A stretch of 64,000 bases of DNA, from assembly GCA_031281345.1 (NCBI GenBank), contig JAITFN010000015.1:1-64000 (forward strand), read 5' to 3'. Made by a program: the position numbers and the translations under genes. Below the pieces are notes generated by a model. That model was given only the letters and a program-made list of their open reading frames with translations, did no database searches and was not told the DNA's origin. Shown in pieces: positions 55,627-64,000 of the stretch; the first letter of the stretch is position 1; each line of letters starts with the position of its first letter. This stretch comes from Candidatus Fibrimonadaceae bacterium. Lineage in GTDB: Bacteria > Fibrobacterota > Fibrobacteria > Fibrobacterales > Fibrobacteraceae.

Positions 55627-57984
55627 TTAACGACCAGCTTTCCTGAACATCTCCACCGCACTTTCTGGCGAATCATCGCCGCTCGCGTTCTTTATTGGGG
55701 CAAATTCCTCTTCTCGCAAAACTCCTGTTAAATACATATTTCCGAGCTTTGGGAAGGCATCAAACAAGAGTTGCTCAAACTTAAAGGCTTTTTCTATGCC
55801 GCAAACACGCTTAACAGCCAAATGCCAAGGCAAAGATTCCTTTTCAAGTTTCTTTAAAGATTCCATTGTGAATAGATGAGCGAGAATATTGCCGCCGTCT
55901 AGTTTTTTTGCGAGTTCAGGGGAAATTTCGCTATATTCAATAACCCCGGGCAAGCCGTTTTTAAAGGCAAACACGCCCATTTTTTCTTCGGGATATTTCT
56001 TTTTCACAACCTTGGAAGCCGCAGCCATTTTTGAGTCCAAAAAAGCTCCTATAAAAGGCGGGTCGCAGGGTTTCGCTAGAATGTTATCCACCCCGTACAG
56101 AAAAACAATTTCTATATCCTGTTCTTCAAGCCATTTCAAAGCACCTGTCTCGCAAAGCGCCCTAAAACAGCCGCCATTGCCGTCTGGGGCTAAAAATAAA
56201 TCCCCATTGTTTTCAAATATAAGTTCTCTATTCGGAGACATTGCAAAAATGGTGCCTTGTTCAATGAATTTAATTTTATTCTTGTCTAAACCAAAATAAT
56301 CATTTTGCTCAAAATGTTCTATGGTATCTTTATTGTTCAGCGGGCTTGTCATTATAACCCAAGGGATGTTTTTTCCCAGCTTCAACATATTTTCTGCGTG
56401 TATTTGGAAAATGGATTTGCCAAGGGATTCCAGCCTAAAAACCCCTTTTGGTCCTTCAAAACCGAGCCTAGAACCCTGACCGCCTGCGATTAAATAAGCC
56501 GCAGCCTTTCCCTGTTTCAAAATTTCTTTGCCCTTTTTTTCAAATTCATCGTATTTTGGGTTATCTCGGAGCATTTCAAAATTCATTGGACTAATGTTTT
56601 CTTCTATGTGTTTTATCTCTTTTTTTGTCAATTCCTTTAATTCATCGTATAGCTTTGAACCCATAATTTTCCAAAGCTCAAAAGTTTTTATGCACTTATC
56701 GCTTAAAAGCTCCGCCTGCTCCGGTGTTTTGCTCTCTGTGTAGCAACGGAATTCGGGAGCGTTTCCGCTTTTGCGCAAATGGATAATATCTCCGTTTTCA
56801 AATTCTATTCTGTAGCCATCTGTGGAGTCCACTGAAAAGCCTCTGGTTAAACCGCTCCCTGCATACCTTGCCGGCAATTTTGCGAGAAGTTCCGAGATTT
56901 TTAGGTTATGTTTTTTGCTCTCTATAATGGTTGCAATAATGGGAGTTAGAGCATCTCTTGTTGTTAAACTCTCGGTTAAAAAACCGCCGTTTGCCTCAAA
57001 ACCCGCAACACTCTTGTATTTGCCCTGCAACTTTTTTATCCCTTCAATAACAAAGGGGCTTCCAATTCTCGTTCTAAGAACTTCCTTGAAAAAACCGCTT
57101 TTCTCGGCAGCCGTGTTGCAGCTAACGGGAATGGCAACCGCCTCTACCCCAAGTGCCCTGCCTGCCAAAATACCCAGCGAATCGCCTTTAAGCCAAACCC
57201 CGTTTTCATCAGACAAAAGCGGTCTGTCGGAGTCTCCGTCTGTGCTTGCCACGCAAAAAAACTCGCCGCTCGCACAAAGTTGCTTTGCTAAAGCCACGTC
57301 TTCTTTGCGAATGGCCTCTGTATCCACAGGTACAAATTTCTCGCTTCGCCCTACCGCTTTTACGTTTGCCCCCAATTCGGTTAAAATTTCTGGAGCAATA
57401 TCCCTGCCTACAGCAGAGTGCTGATAAAAGGCTATATTCACGCCTTGCAAAGAATTTTTTGGGAATAGGTTTAAAATATATTCTTTGTAGATTTTCAGGG
57501 CTTCTCCATTTGAATCTTTCATATCCTTTGTCCCTTGTCCCTTGTCCCAAGAAGACATATCCACTTCCTGACTGCGAATATCCTGTTCGTCTGCTTTTGT
57601 TATTTCTCCATAATAATCGCAGAATTTTATGCCGTTTCTGTTGTCTGGTATGTGGCTTCCGGTTACCATTATGCTTGGGATTCCTTTTTTTATGCTGTAG
57701 AGTGCAAGGGCGGGGCTTGGCAAAAAGCCTTGATAGTCGCATTCAAAACCTGCGGTTTTTGCCGCTACCATACAAGCTGCCATTATGCGTGGGGTGCTTG
57801 GGCGCAAATCACCACCTATTGCTACCTTCTTTTTTGCATTTTTGTTTGCCAAGGTGTGCTGCAAAAAACCAAGGGTATAGGCATAGCATACCTCATCTGT
57901 CATATCACTGACAAGCCCTCTCGCCCCACTTGTTCCAAAAACCACACCACTGCTTTCCATTAAAGAAGCTATTGAAATCTGCAT
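55627..57984 (-). CDS. bifunctional phosphohexomutase / UDP-N-acetylhexosamine pyrophosphorylase-like fusion
   Basis: N-terminal PMM/PGM (TGSHIPDNRNGIKF, STDGDSDRPL, RKSGNAPEFR); C-terminal UAP1-like (YLIAGGQGSRLGFEGPKGVF, APDGNGGCFRAL, VDNILAKPCDPPFIG, VIEYSEIS); ATG at 57984. Confidence 0.88.
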   Translation of the reverse strand: MQISIASLMESSGVVFGTSGARGLVSDMTDEVCYAYTLGFLQHTLANKNAKKKVAIGGDLRPSTPRIMAACMVAAKTAGFECDYQGFLPSPALALYSIKKGIPSIMVTGSHIPDNRNGIKFCDYYGEITKADEQDIRSQEVDMSSWDKGQGTKDMKDSNGEALKIYKEYILNLFPKNSLQGVNIAFYQHSAVGRDIAPEILTELGANVKAVGRSEKFVPVDTEAIRKEDVALAKQLCASGEFFCVASTDGDSDRPLLSDENGVWLKGDSLGILAGRALGVEAVAIPVSCNTAAEKSGFFKEVLRTRIGSPFVIEGIKKLQGKYKSVAGFEANGGFLTESLTTRDALTPIIATIIESKKHNLKISELLAKLPARYAGSGLTRGFSVDSTDGYRIEFENGDIIHLRKSGNAPEFRCYTESKTPEQAELLSDKCIKTFELWKIMGSKLYDELKELTKKEIKHIEENISPMNFEMLRDNPKYDEFEKKGKEILKQGKAAAYLIAGGQGSRLGFEGPKGVFRLESLGKSIFQIHAENMLKLGKNIPWVIMTSPLNNKDTIEHFEQNDYFGLDKNKIKFIEQGTIFAMSPNRELIFENNGDLFLAPDGNGGCFRALCETGALKWLEEQDIEIVFLYGVDNILAKPCDPPFIGAFLDSKMAAASKVVKKKYPEEKMGVFAFKNGLPGVIEYSEISPELAKKLDGGNILAHLFTMESLKKLEKESLPWHLAVKRVCGIEKAFKFEQLLFDAFPKLGNMYLTGVLREEEFAPIKNASGDDSPESAVEMFRKAGR

Positions 57985-58004
57985 AAAAGTAAATCTAGAA
58001 AATG

Positions 58005-58085
58005 TCCCCCCTTGAATGGAGATTTTTTTAACAAAAATCACCATTCGTCCCCCCGTTCTTTCCGCTCGGAGAGCTAACGGGGGGA
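58005..58085. repeat. GC-rich palindromic intergenic element
   Basis: CCCCCCGTT...AACGGGGGG hairpin (58049-58084) with inner CTTTCCG/CGGAGAG stem; flanking TCCCCCCTTGAATGG also found (inverted) at 17179-17193. Confidence 0.6.
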
Positions 58086-58258
58086 ACGCCACATTGAAAT
58101 TCAAATTTAATAAGTGGCTACTTTAGAAAAACAAAAGTTATAGAAACGTCACCATTGTATTTTATGTGTGTATTCAATATGTATTTCTTTTGTAATAAAT
58201 TATTTTTTTGCGAATTTTTCCCCTTTTCTGCAAATTCTTTCTTATATTCTATTAATAT

Positions 58259-59626
58259 ATGCGGGCTACGACCCTTGAAAAATTATTACTCATCATTTTT
58301 GACTGCATAGCAAGCAGCTTGTGCTTCTTTATATTTTTGCCAAACTACACCGAACACATAGCTCTTGCTGTTTTGTGCTGGTTTTTGATATTTTTATGCG
58401 CTGGCGCATATCGCAGGTGGCTTTTGGAGTCTCGCACAGCTCACGTTATGTATATGCTAAAAATAGTTGGAGCTGCATATTGCTTGACCGTAGCCGCCTT
58501 GTTTGGCAAAAACGCATTTAGCATAGACAAATTCCTTAGAGATATTTCTCTTGCTTCAAACTACTTTCTTTCTGTTTGGTTTTCTGTTAGCATTTTTAGG
58601 CTTTTGATTTGCAAAATTTTGCGGCATTTCCTCAGCAAAGGCTGGGGTGCAGACTGTATTCTTTTACTCGGTTGCACAAATGAAGCACGGGAATATTCGC
58701 AGTTGTTTAAAGATAATCCCCAACTTGGGAAAAAAGTGATAGGCATTGTGGAAGAAAGTTATGGACCAGAAAAAATCTTTGAAGGCTTGCAAATTTTGGG
58801 GACTTATTCCGATTTGCCAAACTTAATCAAAAAAAACAATGTACAAGCGATTATCATAGCTCACCGCAACAATTCCGAAAAGAAAATCAATGAAATTTTA
58901 TATTGGGTAGCTCACTTGCCCGTGAAAGTTTATTTGGTGCCAAGTTTGTGGGAATGCGCAAAGAATTTCAAAACATCTAGCCAACCGATGCTTGTGCGTT
59001 CCAAAGAATTACAAGAGCTTTTTGTGCTTAATTTGCTGCCTTGGCAGGCCACCGCAAAAAGAATTATGGATATTGCAATAGCCTTGCTTTTGCTTGTGCT
59101 TACATTTCCCTTGCTCTTAGTAACCGCTATTGCAATTAAATTAGATTCTAAAGGTCCTGTTTTTTACAAGCAGCAGAGAATAGGTTTGTATTCAAGGGCA
59201 TTCACCATCTATAAATTTCGCTCTATGAAGTTAGATGCAGAAAAAGACGGTCCACAATGGGCAAGAAAAAACGATAACCGCATAACAAAAGTTGGGAGAT
59301 TCATTCGCAAATACCGCATAGACGAAATTCCGCAGCTGATTTGCGTTTTAAAAGGCGATATGAGCATGGTGGGTCCCAGGCCAGAACGTTCTGTATTTAT
59401 AGAAGAACTCCGCAAAACCATTCCATTTTACGCAAGCCGTTTAAAGATGAAACCAGGCATAACCGGCTGGGCTCAAGTTCGCCACCATTACGACAACGAT
59501 ATTGAAGACGTAAAAATAAAACTGGGCTACGACATTTACTATTTATCCAATGCATCCATTTTGCTAGACATTCAAATTTTAATCAGAACAATTTACGTGG
59601 TTTTAGCCGGAAAAGGAGCGCAGTAA
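58259..59626 (+). CDS. polyprenyl glycosylphosphotransferase (initiating sugar transferase)
   Basis: RIMDIAIALLLLVLTFPLLL, GPVFYKQQRIGL, KFRSM, SMVGPRPE, KPGITGWAQV. Confidence 0.94.
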   Translation: MRATTLEKLLLIIFDCIASSLCFFIFLPNYTEHIALAVLCWFLIFLCAGAYRRWLLESRTAHVMYMLKIVGAAYCLTVAALFGKNAFSIDKFLRDISLASNYFLSVWFSVSIFRLLICKILRHFLSKGWGADCILLLGCTNEAREYSQLFKDNPQLGKKVIGIVEESYGPEKIFEGLQILGTYSDLPNLIKKNNVQAIIIAHRNNSEKKINEILYWVAHLPVKVYLVPSLWECAKNFKTSSQPMLVRSKELQELFVLNLLPWQATAKRIMDIAIALLLLVLTFPLLLVTAIAIKLDSKGPVFYKQQRIGLYSRAFTIYKFRSMKLDAEKDGPQWARKNDNRITKVGRFIRKYRIDEIPQLICVLKGDMSMVGPRPERSVFIEELRKTIPFYASRLKMKPGITGWAQVRHHYDNDIEDVKIKLGYDIYYLSNASILLDIQILIRTIYVVLAGKGAQ

Positions 59627-59645
59627 AATTGCTACCTTACAACCT

Positions 59646-60827
59646 ATGCCTATAAAAGATGTAAAACCGGAAATTCTCGCCGAATTGCGCGGAAACAATG
59701 CCGCAGATTCCTTGCTTTCCAAAGATGCTGCAAAAAACGCAGACGCTCTGAGATTTTTCCCCGAAAATCACGAAGGCGAAATTCGGCCACCCTTTTTTCA
59801 CGATACCGACCGCATTATACATTCTCAGGCTTATACCCGCTACATAGACAAAACGCAAGTGTTTTATCTGTGCGAAAACGACCATTTAACGCATAGGGTG
59901 CTGCACGTTCAGCTTGTGGCAAAAATAGCCAGAACTCTTGGGCGGGTTATGAAATACAATGAAGATTTAATAGAGGCAATAGCCCTTGGGCACGATGTTG
60001 GACATTCACCCTTTGGGCATACCGGAGAGAGATTTCTCTCTGCTTTTTTGAGAAGCAAAAATGAGGGTTATTTTTGTCACAATGCGCAAAGCTTTAGGCA
60101 GTTGCACGAAATTGAAAAAACCGAAGGAAAGCACTATATAAACTTATGTATTCAAACATTGGATGGCATACTTTGCCACAACGGAGAATGGATAGACGCA
60201 GAATATAAAAACAATTCCAGCAAAACAAAGGAAAAACTCTATGAGGAATATCAAAAATGCCTTGTTGATGAAAATGCAACAAAAAAACTGCGACCTATGA
60301 CAATGGAAGGCTGCATTGTGCGAGTTTCCGATGTTATTGCATATATAGGCAGGGATATAGAAGATGCCATTGCCGTGAATTTGATAAAAAGAGAGGATAT
60401 TCCAGCAGATGTAGCCGAGGTTCTTGGAAATACCAATAAACTCATAGTTAATTCACTCGTTTTGGATATAATAAACAACAGTTATGGCAAAAATTCCATA
60501 TCTTTTTCAAAAGACGTTTTTAACGCTTTGAATAACCTAAAAAAATGGAACTACAAAAATATTTACGATGCTCCACAAAAAATGTCTGAAGACTCTAAAA
60601 TACAGAATATGTTTAATGCTGTGATGGAATCTCTTATAGAAAAAAAACTGCGAGGCAATATCAAAGAGCAATATCACAAATGGGAAAAAGACCAAAGCGA
60701 GGAATATTTCAATACAAATGGTCCCGCACGCATAGCGGCAGATTATTTGTCTGGAATGACAGACGATTTTTTGATGAGTTCTTATAGGGAATTGGTTGTT
60801 CCAAAATCCTTTGGATTTAGTTTTTAA
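59646..60827 (+). CDS. dgt: deoxyguanosinetriphosphate triphosphohydrolase-like HD protein
   Basis: RIIHSQAYTRYIDKTQV, GHDVGHSPFGHTGE. Confidence 0.85.
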   Translation: MPIKDVKPEILAELRGNNAADSLLSKDAAKNADALRFFPENHEGEIRPPFFHDTDRIIHSQAYTRYIDKTQVFYLCENDHLTHRVLHVQLVAKIARTLGRVMKYNEDLIEAIALGHDVGHSPFGHTGERFLSAFLRSKNEGYFCHNAQSFRQLHEIEKTEGKHYINLCIQTLDGILCHNGEWIDAEYKNNSSKTKEKLYEEYQKCLVDENATKKLRPMTMEGCIVRVSDVIAYIGRDIEDAIAVNLIKREDIPADVAEVLGNTNKLIVNSLVLDIINNSYGKNSISFSKDVFNALNNLKKWNYKNIYDAPQKMSEDSKIQNMFNAVMESLIEKKLRGNIKEQYHKWEKDQSEEYFNTNGPARIAADYLSGMTDDFLMSSYRELVVPKSFGFSF

Positions 60828-60828
60828 T

Positions 60829-61941
60829 ATGAAATTTTTGCTTGGCTTTTTACTTTTGGTTTTTTTTGCTTCTTGCGCAAAAGAATCCGTGCCAAAAGAA
60901 AACAGTGAGCAAGCCGAGCATTTTAGTGTGTATTATGGCGATGGCTATAAAATTTTGAACATAAAAGAAGCATGGAATGGAGATTCCGAAAATCACCGCT
61001 GGTTGCTTTTGGATTCAAACGAAAATAAAATCCCAGATAGCTTAAAAAATTTGCCTGTGATTAAAATTCCAATTAAAAGAGCTGTGGTGCTTTCTACGGT
61101 GGCTATAGCTTTTATGGAAAAAATGGGCTTGCTCCATAGTATAGTAGCTGTTGAAAACAGAAATTTGATTTACAGCGAAAAAATGCAGAACTTAATAGAC
61201 TCTCTTTCCATAAAACAGGTTGGAAGCGGAAACACTTTGGATTTGGAAACCATATTGATTTTGCGCCCAGACATAGTTTTAACCTTTGGCACAGGCTCCA
61301 CCATTTACGATGACTATCCCCGCCTTAAAACCTCAGGAATTCCAGCTATTTTAACCGCCGAGTGGATGGAGAGCCACCCTCTTGCTCGCTTTGAATGGTT
61401 AAAGTTTTTTGGGATTTTGTTTGGAAAAGAAAAAGAAGCAGATTCAATTTTCAAAGAGACTGTTCACAGATATAATTTGCTTGCGGAACAAGCTCTGAAT
61501 TCTGCCGAAAAACCCTCTGTTATCACGGGATACCCCCAAGGCTCCGAATGGCTTGCGGGCGGAGGGAACAGCTACTTTGCAAAATTTTTGCGAGATGCTG
61601 GAGCAAAATATATTTGGGAAAACACACCCCAAACGGGGCTTTTAACGCTCAATATAGAGGCTGCTTTGCAAAGCGGGGCGCAGGCAGAGTTCTGGCTACA
61701 TCCAAGCCTCTGGGCGAGCAAGTCAGAAATTACGCAAAATGAACCGAGAATGCACATATTTCCTTCTTGGCAAAACAACAAAATCTATCAAAGCTCAAAG
61801 CGCACCGGCAAAAACGGAAGCAGGGATTTTTATGAATCCGGTGTGGCATACCCAGATTTGGTTTTGGCAGACCTCATATTTATATTTCACCCAGAAATTT
61901 TGCCAGAACACCGTTTTGTATATTATGAGTTGGTAAAATGA
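60829..61941 (+). CDS. ABC transporter substrate-binding lipoprotein (BtuF/FhuD-like)
   Basis: Lipobox FFASCAKE; PRVVxxS-like KRAVVLSTVAIAF, LRPDIVLTF. Confidence 0.8.
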   Translation: MKFLLGFLLLVFFASCAKESVPKENSEQAEHFSVYYGDGYKILNIKEAWNGDSENHRWLLLDSNENKIPDSLKNLPVIKIPIKRAVVLSTVAIAFMEKMGLLHSIVAVENRNLIYSEKMQNLIDSLSIKQVGSGNTLDLETILILRPDIVLTFGTGSTIYDDYPRLKTSGIPAILTAEWMESHPLARFEWLKFFGILFGKEKEADSIFKETVHRYNLLAEQALNSAEKPSVITGYPQGSEWLAGGGNSYFAKFLRDAGAKYIWENTPQTGLLTLNIEAALQSGAQAEFWLHPSLWASKSEITQNEPRMHIFPSWQNNKIYQSSKRTGKNGSRDFYESGVAYPDLVLADLIFIFHPEILPEHRFVYYELVK

Positions 61942-63089
61942 TACGTTTTTTTATAATTATTCTTATGGTCTTGCTCTCGCTCGCAAACGCGGCAGATGGC
62001 TCGGCATCAAAATCCGAAATTCAAGCGATTTCAAAGCCAATTTTTTATGAAGAACTACTCCTTAGGCAACGAGACCAAATGGTGCAAAACCCCGTAAATT
62101 TGGAAAGCCCTGTAGATTCAAATTACAAAATCGGTCCTGGTGATTTTTTTGAAATTCTTTTTCCTTCGGGAGTTGAGGGTTTGCAGGTTTCACCAGAAGG
62201 AACGGTTGCCATTCAAGGTAGCGGAATTGTTTACGTTAATGATATTCCTCTTTACGAGGCAAAACGAAAAATTTTGGACAAACTAAAAAATCGTTATGAC
62301 CAAAGATACATAGGAGTGCATTTGGTTCAGCTTCGCAAATTTATGGTGAACGTTCATGGGGCGGTGTGGAACCCTGGGCAAGTTACGGTTAGTGGGCAGG
62401 CAAAGATAATGGGAGCAATTTATGCTGCCGGAAATTTTAAACAATCGGCGAACAAAGATAGCATTTACATATACCGCAAAGGCGACACTATAGTCACAAC
62501 AGAAAATATCCTTTTGCAAGCTGGAGACATAATAGAAGTTCCCTACAAAGAATGGCAGCAAACAGTCAATTTAATTTTAGCCGATAAAGCAACAACAGTT
62601 CCTTATGTTCCAAATCGCACAATAAAAAAATATACCGAAGATGCTGGCATAAATATTGAAGGTGGCTACAACGGAGTGAGCGTTAAATATCATGAAAACA
62701 ACTTTGTGAAATGGATCGGAATAAATCAAATAGGCAGTTTTTCGCCAGAACCTTCGTGTGACATTGAATTTCATATTCAGTCACCTTTTGTATATATTGG
62801 TGGTGCTACAGCAGTGGTTGGAAAAGTTCCTTACAATCCGTCAATGCACGCAGCAGATTATGTGGCAGCAAGCGGAGTTACAATAATAACCGGAGATTTT
62901 TCCAGAGCCTCTGTTATGAGAGATGGAAAAAAAATTTCTGTGGATTGGGCAAAGGGTGAAATTTTACCCGGAGATTTTATTGAAATACCACGTACAGCCT
63001 ATGAACAAATAAAAGATGTTACATATTTTATAGCATCGCTTATAGGCATATTGGCAACAACTGTAACAATTTATGTAGCAACCAGGTAG
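61938..63089 (+). CDS. polysaccharide export protein (Wza-like, SLBB)
   Basis: YKIGPGDFFEILF poly-export domain; SLBB-like VNVHGAVWNPGQV. Confidence 0.85.
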   Translation: MIRFFIIILMVLLSLANAADGSASKSEIQAISKPIFYEELLLRQRDQMVQNPVNLESPVDSNYKIGPGDFFEILFPSGVEGLQVSPEGTVAIQGSGIVYVNDIPLYEAKRKILDKLKNRYDQRYIGVHLVQLRKFMVNVHGAVWNPGQVTVSGQAKIMGAIYAAGNFKQSANKDSIYIYRKGDTIVTTENILLQAGDIIEVPYKEWQQTVNLILADKATTVPYVPNRTIKKYTEDAGINIEGGYNGVSVKYHENNFVKWIGINQIGSFSPEPSCDIEFHIQSPFVYIGGATAVVGKVPYNPSMHAADYVAASGVTIITGDFSRASVMRDGKKISVDWAKGEILPGDFIEIPRTAYEQIKDVTYFIASLIGILATTVTIYVATR

Positions 63090-63094
63090 GTAAT

Positions 63095-63703
63095 ATGTTT
63101 AGACTCACACTCGTTTTATTGTTATTGCTTGTAGCGGCGATTGCCACTATAGGCGTTTTGGTTGGTCGTTCTTTGAACGGCGGGCAGGTTATAACCCCAA
63201 AGCAGGAAACAAGCATTCACGTGAATGTGCGTGAGGTTTTTCCGGTGGCGGAATTCATATCTCTTGTTTACAGATACACAGCTGTAATTAAAGATGTGAA
63301 CAGCAAGGAAATGTTTGGCATTCCTATCCCAGGTACCGAAAAGAAAATGCTTGCGGTTATAGATGGGACTATAAAACTTGGCATTAACTGCAAAGATATG
63401 AAAATAGACACAACTCGCACAGACACGCTTTTCATAAAATTCCCGCCAATAAAAGTTCTCGCCCACGAATTGCACCCAGAAACGGCAGAAGTATATGACC
63501 AGAGAAACGGCATTTTCAATAAATACAGGGCAACTGACCATTTTGCAATAGAGGCAAGGCAAAAATCGGAAACAGAACTCAATGTTAGAGCCAATATGGA
63601 TATAGTTTTGCAAGCTCGTGCAGCAACTGAATACGCATTCAGATCGTTCTTGCACGCTCTTCCAGTTTTAGACACAATACCTGTAGCTTTTAAATGGAAT
63701 TAA
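63095..63703 (+). CDS. DUF4230-like membrane-anchored protein
   Basis: N-terminal TM then VFPVAEFISLVYRYTAVI / DGTIKLGINCKDM pattern. Confidence 0.65.
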   Translation: MFRLTLVLLLLLVAAIATIGVLVGRSLNGGQVITPKQETSIHVNVREVFPVAEFISLVYRYTAVIKDVNSKEMFGIPIPGTEKKMLAVIDGTIKLGINCKDMKIDTTRTDTLFIKFPPIKVLAHELHPETAEVYDQRNGIFNKYRATDHFAIEARQKSETELNVRANMDIVLQARAATEYAFRSFLHALPVLDTIPVAFKWN

Positions 63704-63710
63704 AAGAAAT

Positions 63711-64000
63711 ATGTCTTTAACTGAAATTCTGATTTTTTTGCTGCAAAGAAAAAAATATTCAATCGGAATACCACTTCTTGCTGGAATTTCAGGATTTGTT
63801 ATAGCTTGGATTTCGCCAGAATATTACAAAAGCGAAATTAGAGTGTTTTTAGATACCGGTTCCAAAACAGCAAATATAAATTCTTTGGTAAAAAATGCCT
63901 CATCATCTAATATGCTCAGTTCTCTCGGAGCAGGTCTTGGAAGTGTTGGAACGCAAGAGAACGAAGATTTATATTTAGAAATTGTCAGTGGAAGAGATGT
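63711..64000 (+). CDS. Wzz/chain-length-determinant-like protein, partial
   Basis: MSLTEILIFLLQRKKYSIGIPLLAGISGFVIAWISPEYYKSEIRVFLDTGSKT...; runs off window. Confidence 0.75.
   Translation, partial: MSLTEILIFLLQRKKYSIGIPLLAGISGFVIAWISPEYYKSEIRVFLDTGSKTANINSLVKNASSSNMLSSLGAGLGSVGTQENEDLYLEIVSGRD

Noticed and set aside
57529-57552. Tandem ttgtccc repeats (3x) suggesting phase variation in the mutase/UAP fusion
   Set aside because: 7-bp unit with only three copies inside a continuous conserved ORF; no evidence of variability
57246-57911. 221-aa plus-strand ORF (plus 57209..57742 and 57535..57963) over the mutase domain
   Set aside because: Shadow ORFs of a clearly coding strand

Overview
This 64 kb window looks like a compact, AT-rich bacterial chromosome. 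A fibro-slime-type surface protein and the overall gene content suggest a Fibrobacterota-like, flagellated gut bacterium, but taxonomy is inference only. Most of the window is housekeeping: Na/Pi symporter, hisH, ndk, dus, rnc, acpP, fabG, cbiM-like, rpsA, cmk, uvrC, pssA, ispE, tolQ/exbD, rpmH-rnpA-yidD, rlmI-like, comEC, proS and rpoZ-like. There is also a c-di-GMP/phosphorelay cluster (GGDEF; HD-GYP regulator plus two paralogous Cache hybrid kinases) and a polysaccharide-export region at the right end. The accessory region is 38.18-47.48 kb. It holds two tandem integrative elements at the 3' end of tRNA-Phe(GAA), bounded by three copies of a 48-bp tRNA-derived repeat. The tRNA-proximal element (~5.3 kb) carries a tyrosine recombinase, an HTH protein beside an iteron-like 16-bp repeat array, a G-quadruplex-prone tract, and a tightly coupled EcoRI-type adenine methylase plus DUF262-HNH nuclease pair, which is a candidate defence system. 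Other highlights: a TTGACA-N17-TATATT promoter architecture that places many start codons 6-10 nt after the -10 box (probable leaderless mRNAs); a bistable-looking RNA leader upstream of flagellin; a lipoprotein homologous to the prodomain region of the S8 protease encoded 21 kb away; a fused hexose-phosphate mutase plus eukaryotic-type UDP-HexNAc pyrophosphorylase; an Hpt domain with the phospho-acceptor His replaced by Asn; a GH57 protein with a degenerate catalytic motif; and a UvrC lacking its C-terminal HhH domain.
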